Shown in pieces: positions 13,139 through 23,061 of a stretch of DNA of 64,000 nt. The notes under the pieces were generated by a model, which was not told the DNA's origin, did no database searches, and saw nothing but the letters and a program-made list of their open reading frames with translations. Origin of the DNA: Aporrectodea caliginosa. Its lineage: Eukaryota; Annelida; Clitellata; Crassiclitellata; Lumbricidae. Every line of letters begins with the position of its first letter. Position 1 is the stretch's first letter. The stretch covers positions 62,001-126,000 of the forward strand of contig JACEVL010000108.1 of the NCBI GenBank assembly GCA_020284085.1, in the 5' to 3' direction. The translations under genes were made by a program, and so were the position numbers.

Positions 13139-16100
13139 TAAAAAAGCTTTTTAAAAAAAATAATAATAATATAATATCTTTTCTTTAATTAGGCCTAAGC
13201 GCCTGACAAACGCACTGCGCTGTACATTTACATGTTGTGCAATTGAAACAATTTTAACTACTAACAGAACAGACAGCCTGAAATACACGGCGCTAATAGC
13301 AGCCTACAAAGCATGTCCGTCCTACGGAACTCGAACTCGGTACCTCTCGCTCTCTACGCCAGTGTGTTATCCAATGCGCTATCGGGCCCCCTGTCTTAGT
13401 CTGTCGAACTTATAGCGACATAATTTTGTACATCTTTTTAGCTTGAAATGGCGTAGCCGACTGCAAAGTCTCAATGACTGTCATTTCTCATTTATTTATT
13501 TCTCTGACCTAAATTCCTCGCCGGAAGAGAATGACTTTTAAAGATTAGACCTAAATGTTAGTGACCTTTAGACTACTACGAAATCGGGCACATCGTAAGC
13601 AGACTGTCGCCGGACCTCACAATTTCAAATACGCCTACTTGATCCAATGATCCTAACAACAATTTAAGGTTGCCACAAGTATCACAACAGCTAAATTTAC
13701 TGAAAGCGCTGAATATAAAACTTGCACAAACTTGAATAATCTATATTATAAGTCTAAGTCTGTTTACGTTGTCCTTCCGTTTGTTTGTTTGTATGTTTGT
13801 TTGTATGTATGTCTGTTGTCTAAAGGCTCCAAAACGGAACGCTTTAGCGATTTACAAAATTTTACAAAACATTATTACGCCACGTCATGGTCAACGCGAC
13901 TATTTTCAGCTCGCAATTTTATTTAAACGCCGATACGTTTGTTTGTTTGTCTGTAGTCTAAAGGCTCCGAAACGGAACGCTTTAGCGATTTACAAAATTT
14001 TACAAACATTATTACGCCACGTCATGGTATGGACATTTTAAATTTACAACTTTTTATACGAGGCTATCTTAATACCGCCCATAGTATGGCCATTTGTCCA
14101 CGTCACGCGAGCTATTTATGCAATCTTACGTCACGCGGGCTTAATTTTCAAATCAGGCGCTTTCGTTAAAAGACGCGGGTCGCTCCGAAAAATTACAATC
14201 GCAATAACGGCCGAGCTTCGTTAACTATTATATTTAACCCGGGAAACAAATTATAGGGCTATATAAGGTAGAGATAACCCGTGCGGTACTATTTTCAACT
14301 CATTATTATTTTGCTAAACGAGGCAGCAGCTGAGTCACAGGTAATAAAATTCAAATACACGGGGAAAAACTATTTTCACCTCTAAATATCGTTCAGATAA
14401 TTATGTGGACATTTAAAGTATTTGAAGCCCTTCATCATATAGAGTAAGTAAGTAAGTAAGTAGCCTTTATTTGCAGCCGTTAAAAATTACGCGTGGGGAA
14501 AACCTGGGCAAAGCCGGGTAGAAACGTCTAGTCAACAATAAAATTAAGCACAATTAAACGTGTTGGTATACGTAGCCTAATACGGCTCGGCGTAAAAAAT
14601 AGTTCTTGTTGGAATACATCACGTGAAGACCAGATTTCAATAATAGGATTCAAGAAAAATAGTTAAGGTCAACGATTTCTATTCCGTCTGGTTTCACAGT
14701 TTCACCTTTGCATCATTGTTTTTATGTCAGTTCATATTTCGTTAATTGGTACCCTTAAAATTTGTGTTTAAACTGCATGCTTATTCATCGTAGCTTGAAT
14801 TGTAGTTAATGAATGTCTTATCGGGTGTTCAGATGGATTACGATGTTTAACTACGGCTTCGCTTTAAGCAAGCATCGAATAACGAGGCATTGTGCAGTAT
14901 GTAATGGAGCTAAAGATTAGATTAAACTAAACTGGATAAAATTATCCTGGATTGAACTGAAATTTGTTAGGCTAGACTAGATTTGTTCATAGACTATAAT
15001 TATTGTACTAGATTAGACTAGATTAGACTATGCTAGATTAAACTAGATTAGATTACGGCTTGATTAATTTCAGAGTTTCAATCAACACATTTTTAGGTCA
15101 TCTCTGTCTAATCCAATTGATAACTTATGTAGCGCCTTTACAATAATACCTAGGACATCTTTCAGCCAACAGTCATTATCCACTGCAGTAGTCAGGTCTA
15201 AATTCGATTGATCAGAGATAGCAGAGTCAGGCTACGATGCAAGTTGAAAGTTGAAAGAGATGAGTCATGAGTTTAGTGCTGAATGACATCCAAGAATTAA
15301 CAGAACGGACTGAGTTGGACAGCGAACTCAAGAGCCTCGGACCAATGACCAAAATTGCTGGAAAGCCCAACGCCTGTGAAATTGAAGTGAATCTGTCGGC
15401 GACTTAGTAAGAGTGTGAGAGGGAGAGGGATAGGCCATTGCATTTGTCACAGTAAGATCTTATTCACAGGTTGTCATATATACTTTGGAGAGGAGGAGCT
15501 CTCTCTCTCCAGTTGAGACAAAATAGGAGTAGACCCTATTTGGCTTCTGAGACAAGTTTACCAGTAGCACGACGCTGGTGCCTGAATCTAAGGAGATGGA
15601 TAGATAAACGGGACAATGCCCAGCATATCTCAAACCTCCTCGTAACGGCAATAGATTAATTGTACCAGGGCTGGGAAGAGTGTACAGCGACCCTCTTTGA
15701 CCTAGCGGGAATGTTTATCTAGGTTTTAAGATAAGATTATAATATCTGGAGAGCAAGATCGGGGGCTGCCTGTACTGAGAGGAAGGTACCGATGTCAGCT
15801 TCGAAGTTTGTGACGCTGAGCATTTTCCATGGCGATATCTGATAAAGAGTAGCCTACGTCTATATGGTCCAAGATAATTACGCTGCAGGCAGATTGCTAC
15901 ATTTGAAACTAAAAACTGAAAACATTGATTTTAAGGTTAGTTGTGTGTTTATTTATGACGTAATAATAAATAAAAATAAAATATGGTCTGAGATATGCCT
16001 ACCGTTGTTATTGTTCCATTTATTGTAACTGTGCTGTTTTTGACCATAGCGACAACTGCAACACTCATTCCTGCCCGAATGAGCATCGCCACACCTGGAC

Positions 16101-16877
16101 AGAACGAGTTTCATGCGCACAAATAATTTATAAAAGCCTCATAAAACGGAATTTACGCAAGTCATTGATGGTAAAATAATAATATTATATGCTCGTATGC
16201 AGCCTGAATTATTATGCGAGTAGAATCTAATCCAATCTAATCTGAACATTTGTAAAGCGCTTCTCACAGCAGAGCTATTCAGAAACGCTCTCAGCGTTAC
16301 ATGCCCGTGAAAAGAGAAAGGTAGCCTAGCCTACATGTAAGCGAAGCCTAACACGCCAATGCGTAGCCTACACACGACAAGCGCAGGATACATTAATAAA
16401 TCAAATTGGTAGTGTTAAGTTACTTAAAGCGCTGCGTGTCAAGTTAATATTTAGGCCCTAATTGTCATCTTCCACCTTTTTTATTCATAAAAAATTCACA
16501 CACAAAATTATCACCGAAAAATCTAGAACTTTTTGTTGATGACTTTTCAGTGCGAAGTACTAACAACTATTATAATCGTGAGTATGAAAAAGATGTTGAA
16601 GACAAGAGGATGAAAATTATAGAAGCGCCGAAAGCGCTAACTAATGATTATAAATATGGTGAAGATGATAAGGACGGCAGTTCTGTTTAGGATGTATATA
16701 TTGTATCTTACACATTCCGACAGACAGCATGATGGCGAGGATGTATCGCTTTCTAAACGGACACAGCCCTGATCGTTTGATCTGAAGCAGACTCGTATCG
16801 GAAACCTCTGATTCTGCAGCAGGTATCTGCTTAAACGATGTCTTCTCGTTTGGCAGATTGCTTACGTCTTCAGTCAT
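2820..16877 (-). CDS. SLC17-family anion transporter (sialin/VGLUT-like), nine exons seen, 3' part missing
   Basis: Probable proton- or sodium-coupled organic anion transporter of vesicle or plasma membranes (major facilitator superfamily). Exons on the minus strand, 5' to 3': 16877-16712, 16094-16003, 13016-12929, 10522-10374, 9955-9868, 7054-6968, 5653-5529, 4063-3917, 2952-2820. Every junction has AG and GT borders, and the splice phases (1,0,1,0,1,1,0,0,1) are mutually compatible, giving 358 uninterrupted codons. Visible features: 'CPFRKRYILAIMLSVGMC' entering TM1, two N-glycosylation sequons (NST, NGT) in the first lumenal loop, 'FDWSPKMQG' with 'FFWGTAVIQIPAG' (TM2), 'NKFGGK' with 'LTPSSAKIGG' (TM3), 'SKWAPPIERTRM' before TM4, 'GWQWIFYIYG' (TM5-6), 'SETPSDHPTIT' in the central loop, 'PWKSILTSLPFWAIVV' (TM7) and 'GFLSALPFPVTL' (TM8). 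The start Met at 16877 is the first ATG after a possible acceptor. TM9-12 were not found in 1-2819 and probably lie left of the window. Whether it carries glutamate, sialic acid or phosphate cannot be told. Confidence 0.88.
3578..3640 (-). mobile_element. LINE 3' tail remnant
   Basis: 'tttctaaagcgcctctccca' followed by 'catcagag' resembles the reverse complement of the GCGC-type LINE tail seen elsewhere. It is short and diverged, and lies in the intron between the last two recognised SLC17 exons. Confidence 0.35.
4166..4934. mobile_element. Non-autonomous DNA transposon with GCGC-rich inverted ends
   Basis: The left end (from about 4166) reads 'ccccgtcgttagcgcgcag', and the right end (to about 4934) is its near-perfect reverse complement with 'ctgcgcgctaacgacggg'. 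The match continues for about 35 bp into 'aacaaaagcgcgc'. Further GCGC/GTC words repeat inside each end. The flanks share 'taatac', a possible short target duplication, but the exact ends are asymmetric. No transposase frame is present. It lies in an SLC17 intron. Confidence 0.65.
5928..6266. repeat. Dispersed direct repeat, copy 2
   Basis: Second copy of the repeat at 1709-2070, same orientation, about 4.2 kb away. It lies in the SLC17 intron between exons 7054-6968 and 5653-5529. Shared words include 'ttgcttcaacctaatttct' and 'tataacgggacacgaagtag'. No coding potential was recognised. Confidence 0.75.
6490..6600 (-). mobile_element. LINE 3' end remnant (TTACGA-tail family)
   Basis: 'aatcgtaatcgtaag' followed by 'gcaccagcttattcacaagcgct' matches the 3' end of the LINE at 55621-59734, where the same 'accagcttattcacaggcgc' word lies just inside a (TCGTAA)n end. 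Only the last 100 bp or so remain. Confidence 0.55.
7104..7179. repeat. (TCA)n microsatellite
   Basis: About 25 TCA triplets in the SLC17 intron, directly upstream of exon 7054-6968. Long Ser or Asp frames across it are repeat artefacts. Confidence 0.95.
7654..8990 (-). mobile_element. Decayed non-LTR retrotransposon (reverse transcriptase)
   Basis: The minus strand carries reverse transcriptase blocks in order with frameshifts: 'FLQEEIRDAINKMTKDKAPG' and 'TELLQ' near 8640-8740, 'EDCAKSTVVRIHK' near 8530, 'FADDIDLLARSGL' (the catalytic box, FADD) near 8000 and 'EKTKTMVIEKTKET' near 7900. A stretch of about 65 bp occurs twice (7735-7797 and 8106-8168), so there is an internal duplication. The family differs from the CR1/L2-like copies elsewhere in the window. 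It sits in an SLC17 intron and is not functional. Confidence 0.8.
9008..9118. repeat. Tandem duplication of about 58 bp
   Basis: Two almost identical adjacent copies starting 'ttttagacttgttccagtta' at 9008 and about 9066. The perfect identity suggests a recent duplication. Confidence 0.85.
10770..11344 (+). mobile_element. CR1/L2-like LINE, 5' part of a copy split by a hAT element
   Basis: Contains LINE reverse transcriptase C-terminal motifs with frameshifts: 'LGVTLDSSLTFSEHVSKL', 'LLDYCNSLLKGL', 'ALHWLPIAARIQYKILFL' and 'GPSIWNDLPPH'. The reading stops where the hAT element at 11345 is inserted and resumes at 12507. The final 8 bases, GGCTAAAC, are the target duplication. It lies in an SLC17 intron. 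Confidence 0.8.
11345..12506. mobile_element. hAT-family DNA transposon, internally deleted, 8-bp target duplication
   Basis: The ends are perfect 16-bp inverted repeats, CAGTGTTTTAGTTGTC, at 11345-11360 and 12491-12506. They are flanked by identical GGCTAAAC copies at 11337-11344 and 12507-12514. An 8-bp duplication with CAGTG ends is the hallmark of hAT. Poly-G and poly-C tracts lie inside each end. The 1162-bp element keeps only the C-terminal transposase part, so it is probably non-autonomous. Confidence 0.92.
11701..12087 (+). pseudogene. hAT transposase C-terminal dimerisation domain (remnant)
   Basis: An open frame of about 128 codons inside the hAT element at 11345-12506. 'LLEFLPVSSAECGRGFSQM' followed by 'NRLLVSSVNDLLMIGINGP' matches the hAT C-terminal dimerisation region, where the family usually has 'SSAECERGFS'. 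The N-terminal BED or TTF finger and the catalytic DDE core are absent. It is thus a remnant, not a working transposase. Confidence 0.85.
12507..12675 (+). mobile_element. LINE 3' part and tail, continuation of 10770-11344
   Basis: Resumes the LINE after the hAT insertion. Codons for 'LMTRFSSSVPRSLK' follow, then the tail 'gagagcgcctctgaatag' and 'gcgagaggcgctttataaat', and finally a (ATACG)n-type end ('gatacgaatacgatacgaa'). The GCGC tail links it to the other LINE copies; the terminal repeat differs between copies. Confidence 0.75.
13066..13137. repeat. (AAT)n microsatellite
   Basis: About 24 AAT triplets in an SLC17 intron, 50 bp upstream of exon 13016-12929. Confidence 0.95.
13318..13392 (-). 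repeat. tRNA-derived SINE head
   Basis: On the minus strand an A-box-like 'tagcgcattggataacac' and a B-box-like 'gagttcgagttcc' are spaced as in a tRNA. The anticodon stem does not pair well and there is no clean acceptor stem. A SINE or tRNA relic is therefore more likely than a tRNA gene. Confidence 0.45.
13740..14531 (+). mobile_element. Non-autonomous Helitron-like element
   Basis: The 5' end TCTATATTATAAG follows an A. The 3' end has a GC-rich hairpin ('acctgggcaaagccgggt') and then 9 nt before the terminal CTAG, followed by host T. TC...CTAG ends, an A/T insertion site, a terminal 3' hairpin and no target duplication are Helitron features. Just inside the 5' end a block of about 75 bp ('ctaaaggctccgaaacggaa') is present twice (about 13817-13890 and 13958-14030). 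No Rep/helicase coding remains. It lies in an SLC17 intron. Confidence 0.72.
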
Positions 16878-16999
16878 TCCTCTCCAAAAGCTAAGCAAAC
16901 CTTGCTATAGTTGAATCTCTTGATTCTGTTCCTGTAAAAGTTATCCGAAGCTTCATGAATGTTTATATAAGAGCTAATTAGTTGAAATCCTGTAAGGGT

Positions 17000-17900
17000 T
17001 AAATCAGATATGGGCCCGATTTGTTAAATTTCTAATCGATTAGAATTAGAATTAGCTAGGCCTACTGAAATTTGGCTATCGTTTAGAATTAGAATTGGCA
17101 AATCTTGTAGCTAATCGATTTGAATTAGCTGTTTGTCTAACCGATTAGCTAATCGAATAGAATCTAATCGATCAGTTACCTATCTCTAGTGTAAATTTAA
17201 ACTATTCAGACCGTGAAGAACCAAAAATGACAGCACGATCGAGTTCACCCAGACAGGAACGAACGCAACCACAACAGAGGGAGACCAACGACACCGAATG
17301 AGATCTTTAATGAGCTCCAGTTGTTGAAAGCCACTCTCACGTTATGACAAGAAGAGTTACATGTCCGCGATCAACACACTCAAAGATGTCCACCAGAATA
17401 CGTATTGGAACAGTTTCTGTGAATTAAAACTTTCTGAACCCCGACTAACGCTTGGCTAGGACAGGGTGTTTCCTCAAGATATTGAATAACCTGCACTTAG
17501 ACATATTTCTCGCTATCTTTGATAAAAAAAAGGATAAACTCAAATTGTCATTTACATCAAGACACGATGTTGAACATTTGCCCATTTCTGAGAGCCTGAA
17601 AGATACTGTTTACTGAAAGATGTTTTACATAACAATTAGTAGTTGAACTACAAATATAAGATTGTCGTCAAGTAGGCCCTGCTTCCTAAACTACTTTTTC
17701 AACAAGACAGTTTCAGTTGCGCACTCACCAACTTTATTCCAGGGTTTCAAAATTATATTTCGGTGGTTGCTGGCCTCTATAGTGCTTGCTAGACTGTATT
17801 CGCGATTATATAATAGTCGAAGCATTGTGTATGCTTCTTTATTAAAATTATTGAGGTGATGAATACTAATCTAGTGCAACTGTTATCCTGAAACTCAGCG
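17000..17900. other. Gene-free stretch upstream of the SLC17 gene
   Basis: 17020-17180 is an AT-rich stretch of repeated 'aatcgattagaattag' words, partly palindromic. The remainder shows no coding motif, splice-bounded exon or element end that I can support. It probably includes the SLC17 promoter, which I cannot place. Confidence 0.4.
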
Positions 17901-17902
17901 CA

Positions 17903-18132
17903 TCATCATTATCATCGTCATCATCATCGCCACCATCATCATCATCATCATTATCATCATCATCATCATTATCATCATTATTATTATCATCATCATCATT
18001 ATCATCATCATCATTATCATCATCATTATCATCATCATCATTATCATCATCATTATCATCATCATCATTATCATCATCATTATCATCATCATCATTATCA
18101 TCATCATCATTATCATCATCATCATTATCATC
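17903..18132. repeat. (ATC)n/(ATT) compound microsatellite
   Basis: About 230 bp of ATC triplets interrupted every three or four units by ATT, giving a higher-order pattern of 'atcatcatcatt'. Poly-Met frames on the minus strand come from this. Confidence 0.95.
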
Positions 18133-18239
18133 GTCGATTTCATCGTCGTCTTCATCCTATTAGTTTTATGACCGTTCGTAGACCAATCTGTAATCCTACC
18201 ACTAAACGCTTCCCCTTTATCCAAGCTTAAAACTGGCAC

Positions 18240-20530
18240 CGGTGAACCTGCGACAAAGTTACGCCTCCCTATAACAACGTCTTTTCCATGTTATTTTCCA
18301 GTTTACAACCCTAAACTTTGAACGTGATTACAAAGGCTCGCAACATGGTGACCTACATATAGCTATAACAAATGCATTGTAAGAATCTGGGATTTTGTAG
18401 ATTTTGTAGAACACATATTAAGCGCTTCTCAAAAGCGTTATGAACAGTGTTTTCTAAGCGACATAAACAGTTGCACCTTAACAAGCGAAGAGAATGTTAC
18501 ATAAGCCTGACTAACAGAGGTAATACGTTACGCTATAATAGCAAGCGGTTCAAAGATGTTCGGTCTTTGACGACACTTATAAGATCTGCTACAAGTTCGC
18601 GCCGTGGTGGAAGTCTTTGCCGTCGACTGTGCAAGGAAAGGCCGAAGGAATGCCTTAATTGGGCGCTTAATTTTCAGCTAATGAACTAATTAATTAATTA
18701 GAATTAATTAAAGCCCTGAATTAACTGTAATCTTAAGATTTCGAGTTTGGCTGGAATGGGCTTTTCTAAAGGCATCAAGCATTTGAAGAAGTAAAGTTTG
18801 CAACAAATAGACCTAACAGCTAAACTATATACATGTATAGGCCTACGCAATGTTCATGCCTATTACACATTTCGGAACTCCGGCAAAGAGCGTTTAACAA
18901 ATCAAATAAAATGTTTAGACAATAATTATTGAATTATACTAAGACTTGCGTAGATCGTTCTATGTAATATTTTAGTTACAGAGATACATGTATTACAAAT
19001 ATTACTATTACGATCGCCAACAATAATTATTGCTGTAACAATTGAAACTTTAAAGCAGTAAAATTACCTGTTTGGATTACCTCGCATCCATCCACTCGCG
19101 AAATTTCAGGCCAAAAGAAGTGGAAGACGGGGGAGTAGAGGCTTCACGGAGAAATCGCAGTTTGTTCCTATACACTAACGCATTCATGCACAGCATGCAA
19201 GGAAATGGTTCAGTTGGTAAAGAATGGGCAGAATATGCAGAATGTCTTTCACATGATGCACTGCCTGCTCTGAATACTCGATTTATATTCAACTTGAACT
19301 ACACTGATATGTTGTAAAATCTCAGACTAGACCTATAAACTGTTCTATGCATAATAAATGATGAATTGTGCTAGAAAGGCTAAAACCGCTATGTAGGCCT
19401 AGCCTACCTTCAGGGCCGCGTCAGCGTGCAAAATTAACAGGCCTATGGGCCTATATCGATGCTCTCAACAATCGCCTTATTCACCGGCAATAACCTCAGA
19501 GAAAAGCAGCACAATAAACCGTTGTATTAGGTCTTAAATAAAACCTTATCAGTTTAAGAACAATGTTAACAATCATTCCGCAGCAAGAAGGCTTTGCAAT
19601 ATTGGCGTTTGAAATATGCTGGCGTGCAGGCGGCTTTTGCAAATTGCAGCTCTCTTCCCGGTCTTATACATTAATTATTATTTGAATCGGTGTTAGATGG
19701 AAAGAAACCGCCATGGCTGAAGGCAATCTATCACTTATTAATAAGCCTATGTAAGTAAGTAAGTATATTTCCGCACTCTGGTGTACATACGTCTTAATAA
19801 CAATAATAACTTTGCCAGTTTCAATTTAAATTTCTTATACCTTTTGGGTAAAGATCTTTTTCGCAGCATAATCCCCAGCATGAATTGAATTCCATGAGTT
19901 AAGGGATTCTGGATTTACACAGAGTCAGGGCAGGTCGCCGTTAACAAGCTTTAGCTACAACAAACAAAGTGCATAGAAGTCAACGATATAATTATCATGA
20001 CCTTCTATTGTGACCTTCATTAGATCCGTTTCTGCACGCAAGCAGATTATACTTCAGATAAATAGTATACAGATTCACAGATTATATCGATGTGATTAAA
20101 AGTAAAGAAAGAATTCTATGACTCATCGAATATGAGATCTATAGGATAAATAACGCAATCTAAAAATAATAATGCGAGCAATTATAGGCATTGTAAAACT
20201 CTGCACAGCTGTTAAACAGTAGAATTTTAAACGTTTTAATACTGCATCGACCGTGTGGCCTAGACCCTGTTCAGTTTTCAATGAATTGCTTGATCCGGTG
20301 AGATTCTTCTTCATCGCTGCCATAACAATCATATAGGCTTACGTCAGCTGTCCAGTAATTAACAGATTGCAATCACTATAGGGAATTCTCTTCTTTAAAA
20401 TTTAGAGTCTCATTGTGCAGCACACCATCCGTAACGAAACTTATGTGACCAGCTGGGTTAAACTAGCCCTATAGAAATGTCATAGCCTGGACGCCGATCA
20501 AAAGTCATATCAGGTTTTACGAGGTCTCAT
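18240..20530. other. Gene-free stretch
   Basis: I see no supported gene. Short frames such as 19072-19317 have no recognisable motif and no matching splice partners. A small (taag)n stretch lies at about 19752. Confidence 0.4.
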
Positions 20531-20532
20531 AT

Positions 20533-20740
20533 GCGCTGCGTGTGGGCGTGTGTTTGTGAGTGTATGTGTGCGTGTGTGCGCGTTTGTGTGTGTGCGTGTG
20601 TGTGCGTGTGTGCGTGTGTGTATGCATAATTACATGGAGAGAGGGAGACAGACAGATACAGAGACAGACAGACAAACCGAGAGAAAAAACAAAGAGAAAG
20701 CGAGAGAGAGCGAGAGAGAAAGAGAAATAGAGAGAGAGAG
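20533..20740. repeat. (GT)n and (GA)n simple repeats
   Basis: An imperfect GT-rich tract (20533-20625) is followed by an imperfect GA/GACA tract (20637-20740). Confidence 0.85.
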
Positions 20741-20744
20741 CCGA

Positions 20745-21930
20745 TTCAGTCATCGTAGGAAGTAGAGTGTGTAGAGGGCGCTGGTGTGATATACGATCGA
20801 TCGCCCATTCTGACCTCATTCCTCGATGAACGACCGACATTCAGTGAATTGTCGAGAAATATTAGCATTTACTCTCAACAAACAGCGTGCGGACCTTGTT
20901 GAGAGTTTTGTCCACAGTCGTTCTGTTTGTCTTGCGACCCACAAAAGGCGCTTTTCATCTTGGTGGACGGCCTTAAGGCTCCCCCATCCCGTAAACGAAA
21001 CCCTCGGGCGACTGAGGCTTATGGCAGCAAGGGTCTCGCCGAACGTGGCAGACTTAATGGCGTAGATGGTCGCTTGTAAATTGTCGGTCTCTCGATCGAC
21101 TGTAAATTACATCGCGATTATTTTTATCACAATTCCCTCTTGTCACCCACGAATGAATTTGGTTTGTTAGAATGGAGAACTTTGACAGATAATCGATAAG
21201 CAGGATATGAAGGAGGAATGAGAATTCAGGCTGTAGGAGTCCTTAGGCTACTCCTAGATGCTCAATTTCGGCAGAAATGCTCATACACGTGATTCATCAT
21301 ACAACTTAGAATATTTATTGTAGTCTAAATCCAGCAACTTCTAAGTAGGGCCTACTAAAGGTAAAGATGAAATTACCTGTCAAGCAAGATAATTTATACC
21401 TTTGAATATCCTATGAATATGCTGATCTCGCATGCGACAGGACCGGTGTCTACGACTCTATACGTAACATCAAGAGCACGTGGTTCACCTGAAGCGATGA
21501 TCATTGAGTATATTGCACCTTAGAATGGATAATAAATTATTAATAATCGCCCATCTTTTGCAATCGATATAGGCCTAATTGATGAGAGAATGAATGAAAT
21601 AGAATGATCCAACGTCTCAGGCTTAGATACAGGTAGACACATGTCATGAAATAAATAAATAGCAGAAGGAAACAGCATCTGCAAATATTTCTGCATACAT
21701 ACATACATTTGCTATCTCTGCTGACTTCCCACGCTTGGTCTTCTCAACATCTGTTCGCAGAATTGTGATTGCTGCTGATCAGGAACTTACCTACTCTGGA
21801 CACCCTCACCGCTAATGCCGTGCTTGCTTTTTCAGCTGCGGAAATTGTGAGTCATTTCCAGTTCACTTTCACTCATTGTCGCACTTGCCCTTATTCATTT
21901 TGTTTGTTTGTAGTATCAATTAGAGTGACT
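20745..21930. other. Gene-free stretch
   Basis: Unique-looking AT-rich DNA with scattered TAGGCCTA-type words. No motif, element end or exon was recognised. Confidence 0.4.
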
Positions 21931-22440
21931 ACTGCAGTGAGATCTATGTTAGTCTCCCCTTGGGGCGCATTGCGTAGCTTTAGGGCGTGCTTTCGGCAGC
22001 TACTGTTTGGTTTTTGGTGGTATTTCAAACTTTGACCATGTCTCGCATTATAGGCGTGACGTGCTCCACTGGCTGCCCGTTTCCCAGCACATTCAATTTA
22101 GGATTTCAGTCTGGATCTGGCGGTACCTGTTAGGGAACGACTCTGCCTACTTGTGGGAGCTTTGGAAGGTTTGGCTGGCAGCGGAAATCATCGTTCTGCA
22201 TCTCGAGGTGAACTCGTTGTTACCTTCGCGCACTTAAAAGCCTTTTCATTCGTTGGTCCGACCACATGGAATAACCTCTTTTATTCAGATCTGCCTCTGC
22301 TCTTTTAGCTGGGAACTCTACATACACCTTTAACAAGCATCTGAAAACTGTCTCTAAATCGCCGGAGTTAGGCTGAGAGCGCCTCTGAGTAGCTTATCTA
22401 GGAGGGCGCTATATAAGTCCTCTGAAAGAATGAATGAATG
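21930..22440 (+). mobile_element. CR1/L2-like LINE fragment with tail
   Basis: Encodes the degraded C-terminal segment 'DVLHWLPVSQHIQFRISV' and, in a shifted frame, 'FVGPTTWNNLFYSDLP'. The tail 'gagagcgcctctgagtag' and 'ggagggcgctatataag' then leads to (gaat)n. The coding part is broken. It directly abuts the minisatellite. Confidence 0.75.
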
Positions 22441-23061
22441 TCTTCAAGTTAGCACCGCGTTGTCTCCTTCCAGTTTAGCATCGCGTTGTCTTCTTTCAGT
22501 TTAGCATCGCGTTGTCATTTTCCAGTTTAGCACCGCGTTGTCTCCTTCTAGTTTAGCATCGCGTTGTCTCCTTCTAGTTTAGCATCGCGTTGTCTCCTTC
22601 TAGTTTAGCATCGCGTTGTCTCCTTCTAGTTTAGCATCGCGTTGTCTTCTTTCAGTTTAGCATCGCGTTGTCTTCTTCTAGTTTAGCCACGCGTTGTCTT
22701 CTTTCAGTTTAGCATCGCGTTGTCTTCTTTCAGTTTAGCATCGCGTTGTCTCCTTCTAGTTTAGCATCGCGTTAATTGTCTTCTTTCAGTTTAGCATCGC
22801 GTTGTCTTCTTCTAGTTTAGCATCGCGTTAATTGTCTTCTTTCAGTTTAGCATCCCGTTGTCTCCTTCTAGTTTAGCATCGCGTTAATTGTCTTCTTTCA
22901 GTTTAGCATCGCGTTGTCTTCTTCTAGTTTAGCATCGCGTTAATTGTCTTCTTTCAGTTTAGCATCGCGTTAATTGTCTTCTTTCAGTTTAGCATCGCGT
23001 TGTCTCCTTCTATTTTAGTATCGCGTTGTCTCCTTCTAGTTTAGCACCGCGTTGTATTCTC
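22441..23061. repeat. Minisatellite, 23 copies of a 26-30 bp unit
   Basis: Tandem copies of 'agtttagcatcgcgttgtct' plus 'ccttct' or 'tctttc'. I count 23 'gcgtt' cores ('ccgtt' in one). About five copies carry a 4-bp AATT insertion (CGCGTTAATTGTC), so two unit lengths are interspersed. There are no unique spacers, so it is not a CRISPR array. Confidence 0.93.

Noticed and set aside
19072..19317. 81-residue plus-strand frame
   Set aside because: No recognisable motif, no splice context, and open on the opposite strand too; likely chance.
20823..21065. 79-residue plus-strand frame starting MNDRHSVNCRE
   Set aside because: No family resemblance or exon borders; ordinary chance frame.
22441..23061. 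CRISPR-like regular repeats
   Set aside because: Units are directly adjacent with no unique spacers, and the context is eukaryotic; it is a minisatellite.
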